This document shows positions 48,204 through 57,368 of a stretch of DNA of 64,000 nt, piece after piece. Positions within the stretch are counted from its first letter, which is position 1. The number at the start of each line of letters is the position of its first letter. The translations under genes were made by a program, and so were the position numbers. This stretch comes from Saccharomyces uvarum (Eukaryota > Ascomycota > Saccharomycetes > Saccharomycetales > Saccharomycetaceae). The notes below the pieces were generated by a model, which was not told where the DNA came from, did not search any database, and was given only the letters and a program-made list of their open reading frames with translations. The stretch is taken from NCBI GenBank assembly GCA_947243795.1, contig OX365943.1, positions 434,001 to 498,000 of the forward strand, given 5' to 3'.

Positions 48204-48993
48204 ATGTTGAGATGTCTTAGGCGTAACCAAGAAGAGAGAGCGATGTAAAATAAAAGTTTCACCAAACGAAAGGTACTGCCATTATCACAAGTGGCAAGAT
48301 GCAAATTATACACCGGTCGCTAAAGATATTGAGCAGGTAACGCCGGGTTTCATTTATATCTACACATATAATAACCTCTTTGAATCCTACATCTCTGAGA
48401 GAACAAAGGATTTGAAATGGTTATTCATTGATGAGTCAATAATTATGGCCAACGGTAAAAAGAAAAGACAATGGGCGGATAACGATTTCATTTTATGCAA
48501 GATAGGTATGACTAGAAGAAAAACAGTGGACTCAAGGCTTTTAGAATGGCAAAATACGTGCAAGCATCCAATTATAAACCTGACGCCAGAAAAGGTTGAT
48601 AAATTATACCAACTGAAATTGAAAAGTAAAACCAAAAATGTAAGACCAAAAAAGGGATTACACATTTCGTTATCAAACTTACAAAAAAAAATGGAAAAAC
48701 TCTTCATTGATGATAAGTATGATTCACCCAAACCTCATTATTCAAAAATCGAATCATCAAGCTTTCACACTTATAAAGACGGTGGCTACTTTATTGACGG
48801 AAAGGGTTTAATGAAGTTACCAGATATCGAAAATGCTATTCACAGATTTTTATGGAAGAAATACGGGAAAGGGTTAGTTTATTGTTATGGATGTGATCCA
48901 ACCGGTAAGAAAAGGCATACTGAATGGTTCAATGTACCGGTATTAGAGTTACCGTCTGTATTAATGATCATCGATTCTTTTTGCCGTAGATGA
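48204..48993 (+). CDS. YPL034W: YPL034W ortholog, T5orf172/GIY-YIG-like protein, probably made by +1 frameshifting
   Basis: The recognised frame runs to the stop at 48991-48993 and is open back to 48211, with no ATG before 48445. Yet the translated region upstream is clearly part of the protein: RCKIKVSPNERYCHYH, then GFIYIYTYNNLF, which opens a GIY-YIG/T5orf172-type domain continued by LCKIGMTRRKTVDSRLLEW. The start lies in another frame: ATG 48204 gives MLRCL, then CTT-AGG-C (48216-48222) allows a +1 shift into GVTKKRERC. As join(48204..48218, 48220..48993) the product is 262 aa with a Cys4, Cys14, Cys25, His28 motif, the zinc motif seen in fungal T5orf172 proteins. Without shifting, 14 codons end at TAA 48246-48248. 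The gene I remember from S. cerevisiae (about 165 aa) would start inside the domain. Function is unknown; nucleic-acid binding or cleavage is possible from the fold. Confidence 0.8.
48216..48222 (+). promoter_or_regulatory. YPL034W: Candidate +1 frameshift site CTT-AGG-C
   Basis: CTT AGG C is in frame with ATG 48204. In Ty1 and in the yeast gene ABP140 the same heptamer lets the Leu-tRNA slip from CUU to UUA while the rare AGG codon waits. The +1 product continues GGC GTA ACC without a stop for 257 codons. Confidence 0.75.
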
Positions 48994-49152
48994 GAATGCC
49001 CGTTACGCTGAAGACTTTCTTAAATCAGAATTCTTGTATTGTCGTTGAACGTAAGTACTGTTAGTGTTTTTTTTTCTATAGATACGATACATAAATATCT
49101 CTCTTTTGTGACATTATCAGTAATGATCAGTGCTTTCTGAGTACACTAATTA

Positions 49153-50034
49153 TCAAGAGAATGATTTTTTAAGTTCAGCCAGCAAAAGAATGTCACCAAT
49201 TGACCTTTTGCTCCCGAGAACAGTATCGCCATACCTTCCATCGACTAAACACTGTACAAGTTGTTTTGAAATGGTCGAGGAAAGTTTTTTCCAGTGTTCA
49301 TAACTTTTAAAATCGGGCAGATATGCGAGCAGTGTTTTCACATTCAAATTGCTATCCTTCGAGCTAAGCTCAGAGGTTATCCCATCGTGAAATGAATTTA
49401 TTCCACTTTTAGAAGTAATAAAATGTGTGCCCACTTTTGAAGGTTTTAATGTCAACACCGTCGATATATTGATAATATAGAATCTCTTTGCTTCTGTTTG
49501 AAGTCGGATATGTGCCTTTGGAAAAAGCGTACTTATACAGAATTTTGTTATTAATATTACGCTTTGTAGGTTGTACCTCACAATTTTTTCAAACTCTAAC
49601 AGTGATTGTTCATCAAGCTTTGAAAACTGATCTTCTTTTAAAAAAGTTGATTCTATTCCCTCTTGCAGATTGTTGATGAGCATTGTGGGATATATTTCCA
49701 ACTTCTGCACGTCCAGTAGAGATTCTTCAAGACATTCAATGCTGCTGAAATCTTTGCAAGGAATAAAAGTGTAAAATTTACTACTCGCTTTCTTTATTTC
49801 TTTTCCATCAATATTATCTGTTGTATCAACATTTATAACCTTCGTGTGATAATCTTCGATGAAGGTTTTACAGATTTCAATGCCTAACTTGTTTGAAGAA
49901 CCGCCTATAATTAAGATTGTATCATAACTTGGATGAAATTTTTTTCCTAAACCAACGCGTTCATATAAGCCTACAAAGACTTTATAAATTATTTTCTTCA
50001 TAATCAATCTATTTGTGAAAATTTGCCTTTTCAT
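49153..50034 (-). CDS. SRL4: SRL4, SDR-like protein linked to dNTP regulation
   Basis: In S. cerevisiae loss of SRL4 rescues lethality of checkpoint mutants rad53 and lcd1, and the gene is pheromone-induced; the biochemistry is unknown. The frame gives 293 aa from ATG 50034, or 282 aa from Met12 (ATG 50001), nearer the 281 aa I remember; I cannot decide the start. Residues about 40-65 (TILIIGGSSNKLGIEICKTF) form the Rossmann glycine motif of short-chain dehydrogenases. INISTVLTL is the usual beta-strand 5 with Ser/Thr. The YxxxK site reads FITSK, so the catalytic Tyr is Phe. It is probably an inactive SDR that binds a nucleotide; this is inference. Confidence 0.88.
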   Translation of the reverse strand: MKRQIFTNRLIMKKIIYKVFVGLYERVGLGKKFHPSYDTILIIGGSSNKLGIEICKTFIEDYHTKVINVDTTDNIDGKEIKKASSKFYTFIPCKDFSSIECLEESLLDVQKLEIYPTMLINNLQEGIESTFLKEDQFSKLDEQSLLEFEKIVRYNLQSVILITKFCISTLFPKAHIRLQTEAKRFYIINISTVLTLKPSKVGTHFITSKSGINSFHDGITSELSSKDSNLNVKTLLAYLPDFKSYEHWKKLSSTISKQLVQCLVDGRYGDTVLGSKRSIGDILLLAELKKSFS

Positions 50035-50692
50035 TTCAGACTTTAGAGTGTACGTAAACGTACAAAATCTTCTTTCTGCGTCACAAATTCGTATTCCTTA
50101 TTTACTAAGTTTGAGTGCGTGCAACGGGATGACGGAAATTTTTGAAAAATATCAATTTCAGGTTTATTTCAATTTTAGAAGGCATACTCAGAAATTTATG
50201 TTTCCGAAATTTTAAGTAGAGAGCTAGTTATATGTAACGATCACTACACTGTCTTTCACTATTATCGATGGTATTTTACATAATGTTAAAAGTGCGCCAT
50301 ACAAGAGATACCGTGGCATTTCACCCAGATAAAGAAGAAAATAAGTTTTATCAAATTAAAAGTACATACAGAAAGAAAAACTAGATATTAAAATATGTAT
50401 AAAGTATAGACAAAAAAAATAACACAGAACAGTTAAAATTTTTTTCTTTTTTTCCCAAAAATATACATCGAAGATTATGATAGTGAGTAGTAATTCCAGG
50501 CCTTGTTAAATACCATTTATAAGCCAAACCAAAAACAGAGTGAAAATTAAAAAATTATAACAGATTAGAAGCAGTGACAACGTACAGCGAATAACAGATC
50601 AAAATAATAAATAAAGAAAAAAAGTGAGCAAATACAAAGACGAGAAAAAAAAGCATCTACATGGGTGTTGTTCATTAACCAAATGAAGAATA
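50035..50692. promoter_or_regulatory. SVL3-SRL4 intergenic region (SRL4 promoter)
   Basis: Both neighbours run leftward. The right part is the SVL3 3' region; the part next to 50035 is the SRL4 promoter. I looked for the pheromone element TGAAACA and did not find a perfect copy on either strand. A-rich overall, no gene. Confidence 0.5.
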
Positions 50693-53299
50693 TTATTTCT
50701 TTGATTTATTTTTTTTTTTGAATAAGCCAAATCTCTTCTTCTTACCGTTAGCCTTTTCCCCACCATTAACATCACCTGTACTAGGAGAAGTTACATCGGC
50801 CATTTGGCTTGATGAAGATAAAGTTGGAGTACTTGGTGCTGAGACAGAGCCTGTAGGAGGAGCTGCCATATTGCTAGGGTCGTTTATGTCAACAGTGTTA
50901 TTTGCGTTATCGTTCGTATTTGTAAATTGCATTGCATTGTGAACTACTGAGTTAGTAGAGATATCAGGATTACTGCTGCTATTCATGTTATTGTTATTAT
51001 TTGTGGTTTCTATCATGGTGCTCGAACTGAGTTGCCTTTGGGTAGTAACGTGGTTGTTTAAATTTGAAGGAGGTTGGTTGAACATATTGTTTGGCTTGGT
51101 AGCGTGTGGCATGTTAAGTTTATTTTTGGACTGTTGTGATCTCAACCTATTTTGATTTACAATACTATGGGTTGGCAATGAGCTCAAACGAGTTTGACTT
51201 GGATTTTTTGGTGGCCTGCCAAAATTACCCATGTTTACTATACTGGAAGGATTACCAATATTGGGCATATTACTGTTTCTATTCTTTCTACTTGTTGGTT
51301 TGATAGAGTGCGCGTGGTAAGGTTGTGATTGCAATGGTGGCTGTTGTTGTTGTTGCTGTTGTTGTTGCTGTTGTTGCTGTTGTTGCTGTTGTAAAGATAA
51401 GGTTGAAGGTTGTTGTTGTTGATCATACGTGGTCATGCCTGCAGAAACTGGGTCTACAAAGTTCCCAGCTGATGCAGGTTGAGAAATAGGCCCATTAGCG
51501 CCATGCATTCCTCTACTACTGGAACGAATGTTGGCGGACTGTTGTAGTTGAGGGTAAGAAGGCTTTTTTGGTATAGAATTGGTACTGTTACCATTGTTGT
51601 TGAATCTCTGTTGTTGAATTGCCCGTTTCTGAAATTCCAGTTCACGTTCTTGTAGTTCTACCTCTTTTTTACGAAGTTCCAGTTCACGCTCTTGTAGTAT
51701 TTTATCGTTCGAGCCATTAATTTCTTCAAATGTTTGAGAGTGTGTGGATTGCGGTGAATTAAACTGTTGTTGCAAGCCAGCAGTAGGTGGTGGAGACTTC
51801 AATGGAGAGTCGCCATAGTTGACACTGTATAATGCAATATCTTCGATATCCCTCAAATTTGGAGTGCCTGTCGCCTTATATTCGTAGACAATCGATGTTT
51901 GTGTAGCTTCGGTTGGGGTTACTGTCTCAGTGGGTGTTTGGGCTTGACCTTGAGCCTGAGCTAGAGCTTGAGCCTGGACCTGAGCCTGGACCTGAGCTTG
52001 AGCTAGAGCTTGAGACCGGGCTTGTGCTTGAGCTTGTTCTTGAGCATGAGCATGAGCCTGCTCTTGCAAAGCGGCTTGGTGCTTCTCTTTCAGTCCGTTG
52101 GTTTCCGAATCATGTTGCTTTCCCTGCATAACCAATTCTTGTCTTAGTTTGCTAATTTGGCTTTGCAGATTAGAGATTTGGTTTTGCGAAGCTGATTCAT
52201 TTTGTTGTGAGTTTTGTAAACTTTTTAAAATTTGAACTTTTTCTTTTGATCTGATGAACCATTTAGATTTACCATTATTTAATCTTTCGAATTGAGACAT
52301 GACGGAATATAAAAACTCCAAGTATGGCGTCTTAATGCCAAAATCGTCAGCCAACAAGATGGTTTGCAACAACAGGATATCAATATTTAAGGGTGTTGTT
52401 TGATGGATGAAATGGTAAACCAGCGCAGGAGGTTCATTGTTCGCTTGGTAGGAATTTTTCCATAGGGATAAAAGACTGTTTTCATTATCATAATTACTGT
52501 TCAATCTAGCACCCATTGTCTTTGATACGGTGATAATTTCAGTGACCAACCCAGATATCAAAGGTTTGGCAATGATTTGTTTGTCTAAGTCACTTGGATT
52601 TTCCTGTTCAAACATGATCAGTAGTGGGTCGAAACAAATTCGGGATATCGCCAGTTTCCATTGTTGTGATAAGAATTCAATGGATGAAAACCCACACAAA
52701 TTGATCTTTATGTTGGAGAACAATTTCGTGAATAGTTTCTCAAACGTGGTCAATAATGTTACAACATTGGCAGAGTATTTTTCAGTATTGGACTTACTTT
52801 CACCTAGGTAAATGGTGTTTTCTTTTGTATTGCTAGGAAACTGTTTGAATTGGTTTGGGCCGATTTGACGAACATCCAAATCAGTCAAGATACTGAAGAC
52901 GTTCAAGTGTGGAGAATCCATTGACAGTTTAACAAACGGTTCCAATTGAATGAACCCACTGCTTTCCAAGAAAATCTTGGAGTTCGAATCCGTTATGGAG
53001 GCCAACTTGGCTGACAGCGAAGACAGTTCCTGCAGAGAGGGGGCGCTCATCATGACTATATCGAAAATGGACCCGCGGGACCTGGAATTCAAAGCTTCGG
53101 TTAAGTGTTCAATAGAAGTGAAATGGTTCTCCAGTTCGAACTGGTCCTTACCGTAGTATTCAGTTTCAATTTCAAACTGGCATGACTTCGAGTAGTTGAC
53201 GTGATAAAGTTCTATATTCTTGGCCAACTGGAACCTTGAAGTGTAGAACAAAATATTAGGGTTGTTCCCAACAGTTAACACTCGAAGTGACGACGACAT
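50693..53299 (-). CDS. SVL3: SVL3, bud-tip and bud-neck protein of the Pam1 family
   Basis: Svl3 is a protein of unknown activity that localises to the bud tip and neck; a role in endocytosis or vacuolar trafficking has been proposed. From ATG 53299 (MSSSLRVLTVGNNPN) it is 868 aa; the longer frame starts at a TTG nine codons earlier. S. cerevisiae has about 825 aa. The N-terminal domain (about 1-360) resembles ketopantoate reductase-like Rossmann folds (VGNNPNILFYTSRFQL). A coiled coil follows (about 375-420), then an Ala-Gln repeat (about 410-450), an ERELELRKKEVELQ coil and a Gln run of about 17. The end is Asn/Ser-rich with a very basic tail (KKKRFGLFKKKNKSKK). The extra length is mostly in the repeats. 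Confidence 0.94.
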   Translation of the reverse strand: MSSSLRVLTVGNNPNILFYTSRFQLAKNIELYHVNYSKSCQFEIETEYYGKDQFELENHFTSIEHLTEALNSRSRGSIFDIVMMSAPSLQELSSLSAKLASITDSNSKIFLESSGFIQLEPFVKLSMDSPHLNVFSILTDLDVRQIGPNQFKQFPSNTKENTIYLGESKSNTEKYSANVVTLLTTFEKLFTKLFSNIKINLCGFSSIEFLSQQWKLAISRICFDPLLIMFEQENPSDLDKQIIAKPLISGLVTEIITVSKTMGARLNSNYDNENSLLSLWKNSYQANNEPPALVYHFIHQTTPLNIDILLLQTILLADDFGIKTPYLEFLYSVMSQFERLNNGKSKWFIRSKEKVQILKSLQNSQQNESASQNQISNLQSQISKLRQELVMQGKQHDSETNGLKEKHQAALQEQAHAHAQEQAQAQARSQALAQAQVQAQVQAQALAQAQGQAQTPTETVTPTEATQTSIVYEYKATGTPNLRDIEDIALYSVNYGDSPLKSPPPTAGLQQQFNSPQSTHSQTFEEINGSNDKILQERELELRKKEVELQERELEFQKRAIQQQRFNNNGNSTNSIPKKPSYPQLQQSANIRSSSRGMHGANGPISQPASAGNFVDPVSAGMTTYDQQQQPSTLSLQQQQQQQQQQQQQQQQQPPLQSQPYHAHSIKPTSRKNRNSNMPNIGNPSSIVNMGNFGRPPKNPSQTRLSSLPTHSIVNQNRLRSQQSKNKLNMPHATKPNNMFNQPPSNLNNHVTTQRQLSSSTMIETTNNNNNMNSSSNPDISTNSVVHNAMQFTNTNDNANNTVDINDPSNMAAPPTGSVSAPSTPTLSSSSQMADVTSPSTGDVNGGEKANGKKKRFGLFKKKNKSKK
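51341..51392 (-). repeat. Polyglutamine-coding CAA/CAG repeat in SVL3
   Basis: About 17 glutamine codons of mixed CAA/CAG (minus strand), likely to vary in length among strains. Confidence 0.85.
51942..52075 (-). repeat. Gln-Ala coding repeat in SVL3
   Basis: An imperfect six-base repeat encoding alternating Gln and Ala with occasional Glu, His, Val or Leu on the minus strand, longer than the one I recall in S. cerevisiae SVL3. Confidence 0.8.
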
Positions 53300-53724
53300 G
53301 GCGGGAGCGTGTATGAGGGAGGGCAAAGCGAATGGAAGAGCCTGATTGCGGTGAGTTTCAGACCGAGGTAGTAGTGAATGGTAACAAAAAAGAGCTAGGA
53401 AGTACTTGTCTCCCCTTTTGTTTTGTTCGTAGTCTTGTTCTGCTGTGTCTGATCAAGTTTCAAATGTAGAGAATGACTACGAGCAAGAGGCGAAGACCGA
53501 AAGTGTTTTCTGCTATACCAATCCACCTTTTAAAAATAAACAAACCAAACAGGATCGGAGAAGCAAGAATAAACAAATAATGAACGCCAACGGAAGGAGC
53601 GACGGATATGCGTATGCGTGTTGCGTTTACGTTGGCACTCCCTCTTGACACATGAGGCACCACACGAAGACCGAAAGCAACATTGGATGGACATACCGAT
53701 CGTTGCTCGAGAGGTTTCGAGTTT

Positions 53725-53755
<31 letters not shown>

Positions 53756-53925
53756 CACTCACGGTATAAACGAATGAGAATGAAAATTTTTCACTTATTC
53801 CCGTTCCGTGGGACGGAGGCGGTATATTTCCATGGCTGGAAGCGCTGCAGTAAACAAAGGCAGTAGTGATAGTAGTGTATTTATAGATAGTTATCTTTAT
53901 ATATGGTTATGGGGGAACATCTGTG
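53300..53925. promoter_or_regulatory. PHO85-SVL3 intergenic region (SVL3 promoter)
   Basis: Both genes run leftward, so this holds the PHO85 3' end and the SVL3 promoter. A pure T tract of 29 bases lies at 53727-53755, an extreme nucleosome-excluding element. Small ORFs across it look spurious. Confidence 0.6.
53727..53755. repeat. Poly(dT) tract of 29 bases
   Basis: Uninterrupted homopolymer, the longest in the window, about 430 bases upstream of SVL3. Its exact length is uncertain in any assembly. Confidence 0.9.
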
Positions 53926-54937
53926 CTATGAGGTGTGCTGGTAGTACTCTGCGAACCAAGGATGGTGCAGGGCCTGCTTTGCGCTTAGTCTCATGTCCGG
54001 GTTCAGTTGCAAGAGACCGTGCAGGAAGTCCATAAGGTTCCCGTCCAGTGGCTCCTTGGTGTGTGGTTGCAACACTTGGCGTAGATCTCTAGGTGTTCGT
54101 TGCTGGACATTGGGGTTGTACTTGGGTAGCTTCGTGACTGTCGGCCATAGTGACTCGCTGGGGGTACCCATGACGTCGAAGATCAGCTTCAGTTGTTCCT
54201 CGTCATTGGTACCCGGGAACAGCGGCTTGCCCGTGATCATTTCTGCAAGGATGCACCCACACGACCATATGTCGATCGAGGTGGAGTATGTCCTGGATCC
54301 CATTAGCACGTCTGGGGCACGGTACCACAGTGTGACGACCTCGCTGGAAAACGTGTTCACGGGGATACCGAACGCACGGGCTAGACCGAAATCGCCCAGC
54401 TTCAATTGTCCCTTCTTGTTGATTAATAAGTTTTGAGGCTTCAGGTCACGGTGGAGTATCTTGTTCTCGTGGCAGAACGCTAGTCCTTGCAGCAGTTGCC
54501 ACTGGAAGTATTTGACTAAGTTCAACTCTAGCCCCCTTGGAGTATTGCCCACCGTGCGTGAATCCATGTACTTCTTCAAATCATTGTCCATAAACTCGAA
54601 CACCAACGTTAACTTGTTCTCCGTGTGGATAACATCATAGAGTCTAACGATGTTCTCATGTTTCAACTCTTTCATCAGGGAAATCTCACGGATGGCTGTA
54701 GAAGGCGTACCTTCTTCCGAGTCCAACTTCACCTCCTTTAGCGCAACATACACTCCCGTGGTCTTGTTCAATCCCTTGTACACCGTAGCATACGTACCGT
54801 TACCAAGCTTTTCTAATTGTTTGAATCTGTTCTTACAGTTCGAATTTTTTCGTATATATGTTAGTACCAATGGTTCCCAATTTTGCACTCTCCATTCAAT
54901 GCTGTCCTAAAACTACATACTGTGAGGATGATGACAT
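53926..54937 (-). CDS. PHO85: PHO85, cyclin-dependent kinase (one intron)
   Basis: Pho85 works with ten cyclins (Pho80, Pcls) in phosphate sensing, glycogen, morphology and cell-cycle control. The gene is spliced: exon 1 is only 17 nt (54921-54937, MSSSS and part of Gln), and exon 2 is 53926-54826. The joined product is 305 aa, identical in length to S. cerevisiae. Kinase features are [12 protein letters not shown], the cyclin-binding helix [26 protein letters not shown] and [10 protein letters not shown]. The activation loop has Ser where other CDKs have the phosphorylated Thr ([15 protein letters not shown]). An unspliced reading would use a TTG or internal ATG with an alien N-terminus and is rejected. 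Confidence 0.97.
54827..54920 (-). other. PHO85: PHO85 spliceosomal intron
   Basis: Minus strand: 5' site GTATGT directly at 54920, branch point TACTAAC at 54860-54866, 3' site AAC-AG ending at 54827; 94 nt long with 32 nt between branch and 3' site. All three signals are the yeast consensus. It is the only intron I find in the window. Confidence 0.96.
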
Positions 54938-55432
54938 CAAGATTGCTGAACTTTGCCCTTTTACTCCACCCGAGACTTCTCACTAAGAACCACCTGCCAT
55001 ATAGTGAATTGAGTTCCCTTGTTATCTTTCAATCAGAGAGCTACGAGAAATACAAGTCTACGTATATGGTGATATGCTTAGAAATTGGGTTACACATACA
55101 TAAAAGACATCTTTACTGGATGCAAGCGGCTTTCATCTAGGCCAGTCCCATTCCTTCTTTGCCTACTGGCAGTTGGGAGTGTATATATGTGTTCAACAAA
55201 CTAAATTTCCCAGCCTTCTACTTCCTCCCTGCGATTCTGGTTGTAGTAATGCACTGTACTGTTTCTTCACCTTTTTGCTCTCTCGGTTCAAAATTTCATT
55301 TTTTGCATCTTGAAAAATTCCGATGACTTTATTTCTTTGAAGTGCATCATATACAATACAGTTTCTTCCACACAAACGTACAAGACATTTGCCTCATTCT
55401 TACTACTAGCCAGCCCGTTGCATTTCTCCCTG
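54938..55432. promoter_or_regulatory. PHO85/TRM44 divergent promoter region
   Basis: Shared promoter of the divergent genes. The TRM44 frame stays open upstream to a TTG at 55310 but has no in-frame ATG before 55433. Short other frames look spurious. Confidence 0.5.
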
Positions 55433-57136
55433 ATGACCGGCAACGATAGTGTAACCACTTCAAACAACAACCAGAATCCACATAAAGATCGCTTCAAGTT
55501 TATTGTGAATGACAAAAGTATTTTGGGACCTCAATGGTTAAGTCTTTATCAGACGGAAGGAAAGGTAGGGTTCGCCAAGTCTCATTTCGAGCAGGCGATG
55601 ATGAACGTTATCAGAGAACCGAATATCAATTCCACAGTTATTTTGAGAGCGGATATTTTGAAAGAGATCAACCATACCTCAGAGGCTGGGTCTGAACTGA
55701 ATTCAGACGAGTCTGAATTGAAAAAGTTTGAAATCGAGAACAGTAATGATGGCGACGAGGAAGATGTGAAGAAGATAAACATTGAAGATTTGAACATAAG
55801 ATCAAGCGAAACCTCTGAGGACTTGAAACTGTCGCCAGTTCACGAATTTGTGAGAAGAATCATCCCAAGGAACTTTTACAAAGATGCCATCATAAACCAA
55901 ACATGTTTGATACTAAATAGTGAAGACCCCGATTTCCAAGAATCCTCGTTGATCATATATACCCCACACATCGACTCCGAAACGGATTGTCCGTTCTATA
56001 TTCCTAAAACGCAAACCGTGGGCATTTTATTACATCAATCAGTGCTTTCTGTACATTATATTCCTTTCCCTGATGATAAGACAGCCTTTACGGACGAATC
56101 CGAACGTGTGGTAAGAACCGCTTACAGATTACTGCAGACAGCTAACAAACACTCTAAAGGTGTCATGCAAGGTTATGAGAAGAGAGTTAATCATGACCAA
56201 GTGGTAAATAAAGTCAATTTCCAAAATACATATATTGTTTTGAAAAAAAAATACTCCAAATTTTTGGTAGAAAACTGGGCAGAATCCACCGACCCAAAAA
56301 AGCATGTATTTGAAGATATAGCCATTGCCGCATTCTTGATAGAATTATGGATCAAGGTGTATGGTCCAGATTACCGTTCGAAGATGCAATTCAGAGACTT
56401 GGGTTGTGGTAATGGTGCTCTTTGTTATATTTTGCTAAGTGAAAACATAAAGGGACTGGGTATAGATGCAAGAAAACGTAAGTCTTGGGCCATTTATCCA
56501 TCCGAAGTTCAGTCATCGTTAAAGGAGCAAGTTATAATACCCTCTATTCTTTTGAGACCTCACCCCGCTTTAAAAAGACAAGTGCCTCATTTGGAGCATA
56601 ATGGGAGGTTTTTCCCAGTCAAAGTCACACACGAGGTGATTGCCCCAGCAACTGTTGTGTATTCGAGCGAAGACTTACTAAAGTCCCCACAGGTCAACAC
56701 TGCTGAGTTCCCATCAGATACTTTTATTATAGGTAACCACTCTGATGAGTTGACTTGCTGGATTCCATTACTGGGCCATCCGTATATGGTCATACCTTGT
56801 TGTTCTCACAATTTCTCAGGTCAAAGGGTGCGTTTCAACGTAAGGAAGCGTGCGCCAAAATCAAATGAAATCAAAAACCAAAACAATAGTAAGAGTACTT
56901 ATTCTGGTTTAGTGGACCACGTTGAATACATCTCCTCTCGCGTAGGCTGGAAAGTAGAGAAGGAGATGTTAAGAATACCAAGCACAAGAAATGCTGCCAT
57001 TATAGGTGTGGAAAATGCATCTTCGAAGAACTTCCCAACGCAAGCGGTGTATGACATGATTTGGGAAGATGGAGGAGCTGAAGGCTGGATTCAAAATACA
57101 ATGACCTTATTGAAGAGGAATCCAAGAAATCATTGA
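55433..57136 (+). CDS. TRM44: TRM44, tRNA(Ser) Um44 2'-O-methyltransferase
   Basis: Trm44 methylates the ribose of U44 in cytosolic tRNA-Ser, needed for stability together with acetylation of C12. From ATG 55433 (MTGNDSVTTSNNN) the product is 567 aa, exactly the S. cerevisiae length; the upstream open frame starts with TTG. The SAM-binding motif is FRDLGCGNGALCYIL (about residue 320), followed by GLGIDARKRKSWAIYP. Later come IGNHSDELTCWIPLL and IPCCSHNFSG, the family's catalytic-side motifs. An acidic stretch is found near 100-130. Confidence 0.97.
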   Translation: MTGNDSVTTSNNNQNPHKDRFKFIVNDKSILGPQWLSLYQTEGKVGFAKSHFEQAMMNVIREPNINSTVILRADILKEINHTSEAGSELNSDESELKKFEIENSNDGDEEDVKKINIEDLNIRSSETSEDLKLSPVHEFVRRIIPRNFYKDAIINQTCLILNSEDPDFQESSLIIYTPHIDSETDCPFYIPKTQTVGILLHQSVLSVHYIPFPDDKTAFTDESERVVRTAYRLLQTANKHSKGVMQGYEKRVNHDQVVNKVNFQNTYIVLKKKYSKFLVENWAESTDPKKHVFEDIAIAAFLIELWIKVYGPDYRSKMQFRDLGCGNGALCYILLSENIKGLGIDARKRKSWAIYPSEVQSSLKEQVIIPSILLRPHPALKRQVPHLEHNGRFFPVKVTHEVIAPATVVYSSEDLLKSPQVNTAEFPSDTFIIGNHSDELTCWIPLLGHPYMVIPCCSHNFSGQRVRFNVRKRAPKSNEIKNQNNSKSTYSGLVDHVEYISSRVGWKVEKEMLRIPSTRNAAIIGVENASSKNFPTQAVYDMIWEDGGAEGWIQNTMTLLKRNPRNH

Positions 57137-57368
57137 TCCTAGGTGTTTGCTTACCCCTCTTTATGTGCGTTCATTTATAGACTAATTAGATATTATACGT
57201 ACATACAAAACAATACCAGCGACATTTTTGTTTCCATATGAACAAGAGACTTATTTCTTCGCCCGATGCGTTAGACAATGAAAGAGGCAGAAATTATAAA
57301 GTTGGCACTTGTAAAAAAAAGACGCTGTTATAGGAATAGGATATCCTGAGCGAATAAGCAACCCTAGC

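Noticed and set aside
54827-54888. Unspliced N-terminus for PHO85 (MQNWEPLVL...)
   Set aside because: It is the translated intron. Splice sites, branch point and the 305-aa family length support the spliced form.
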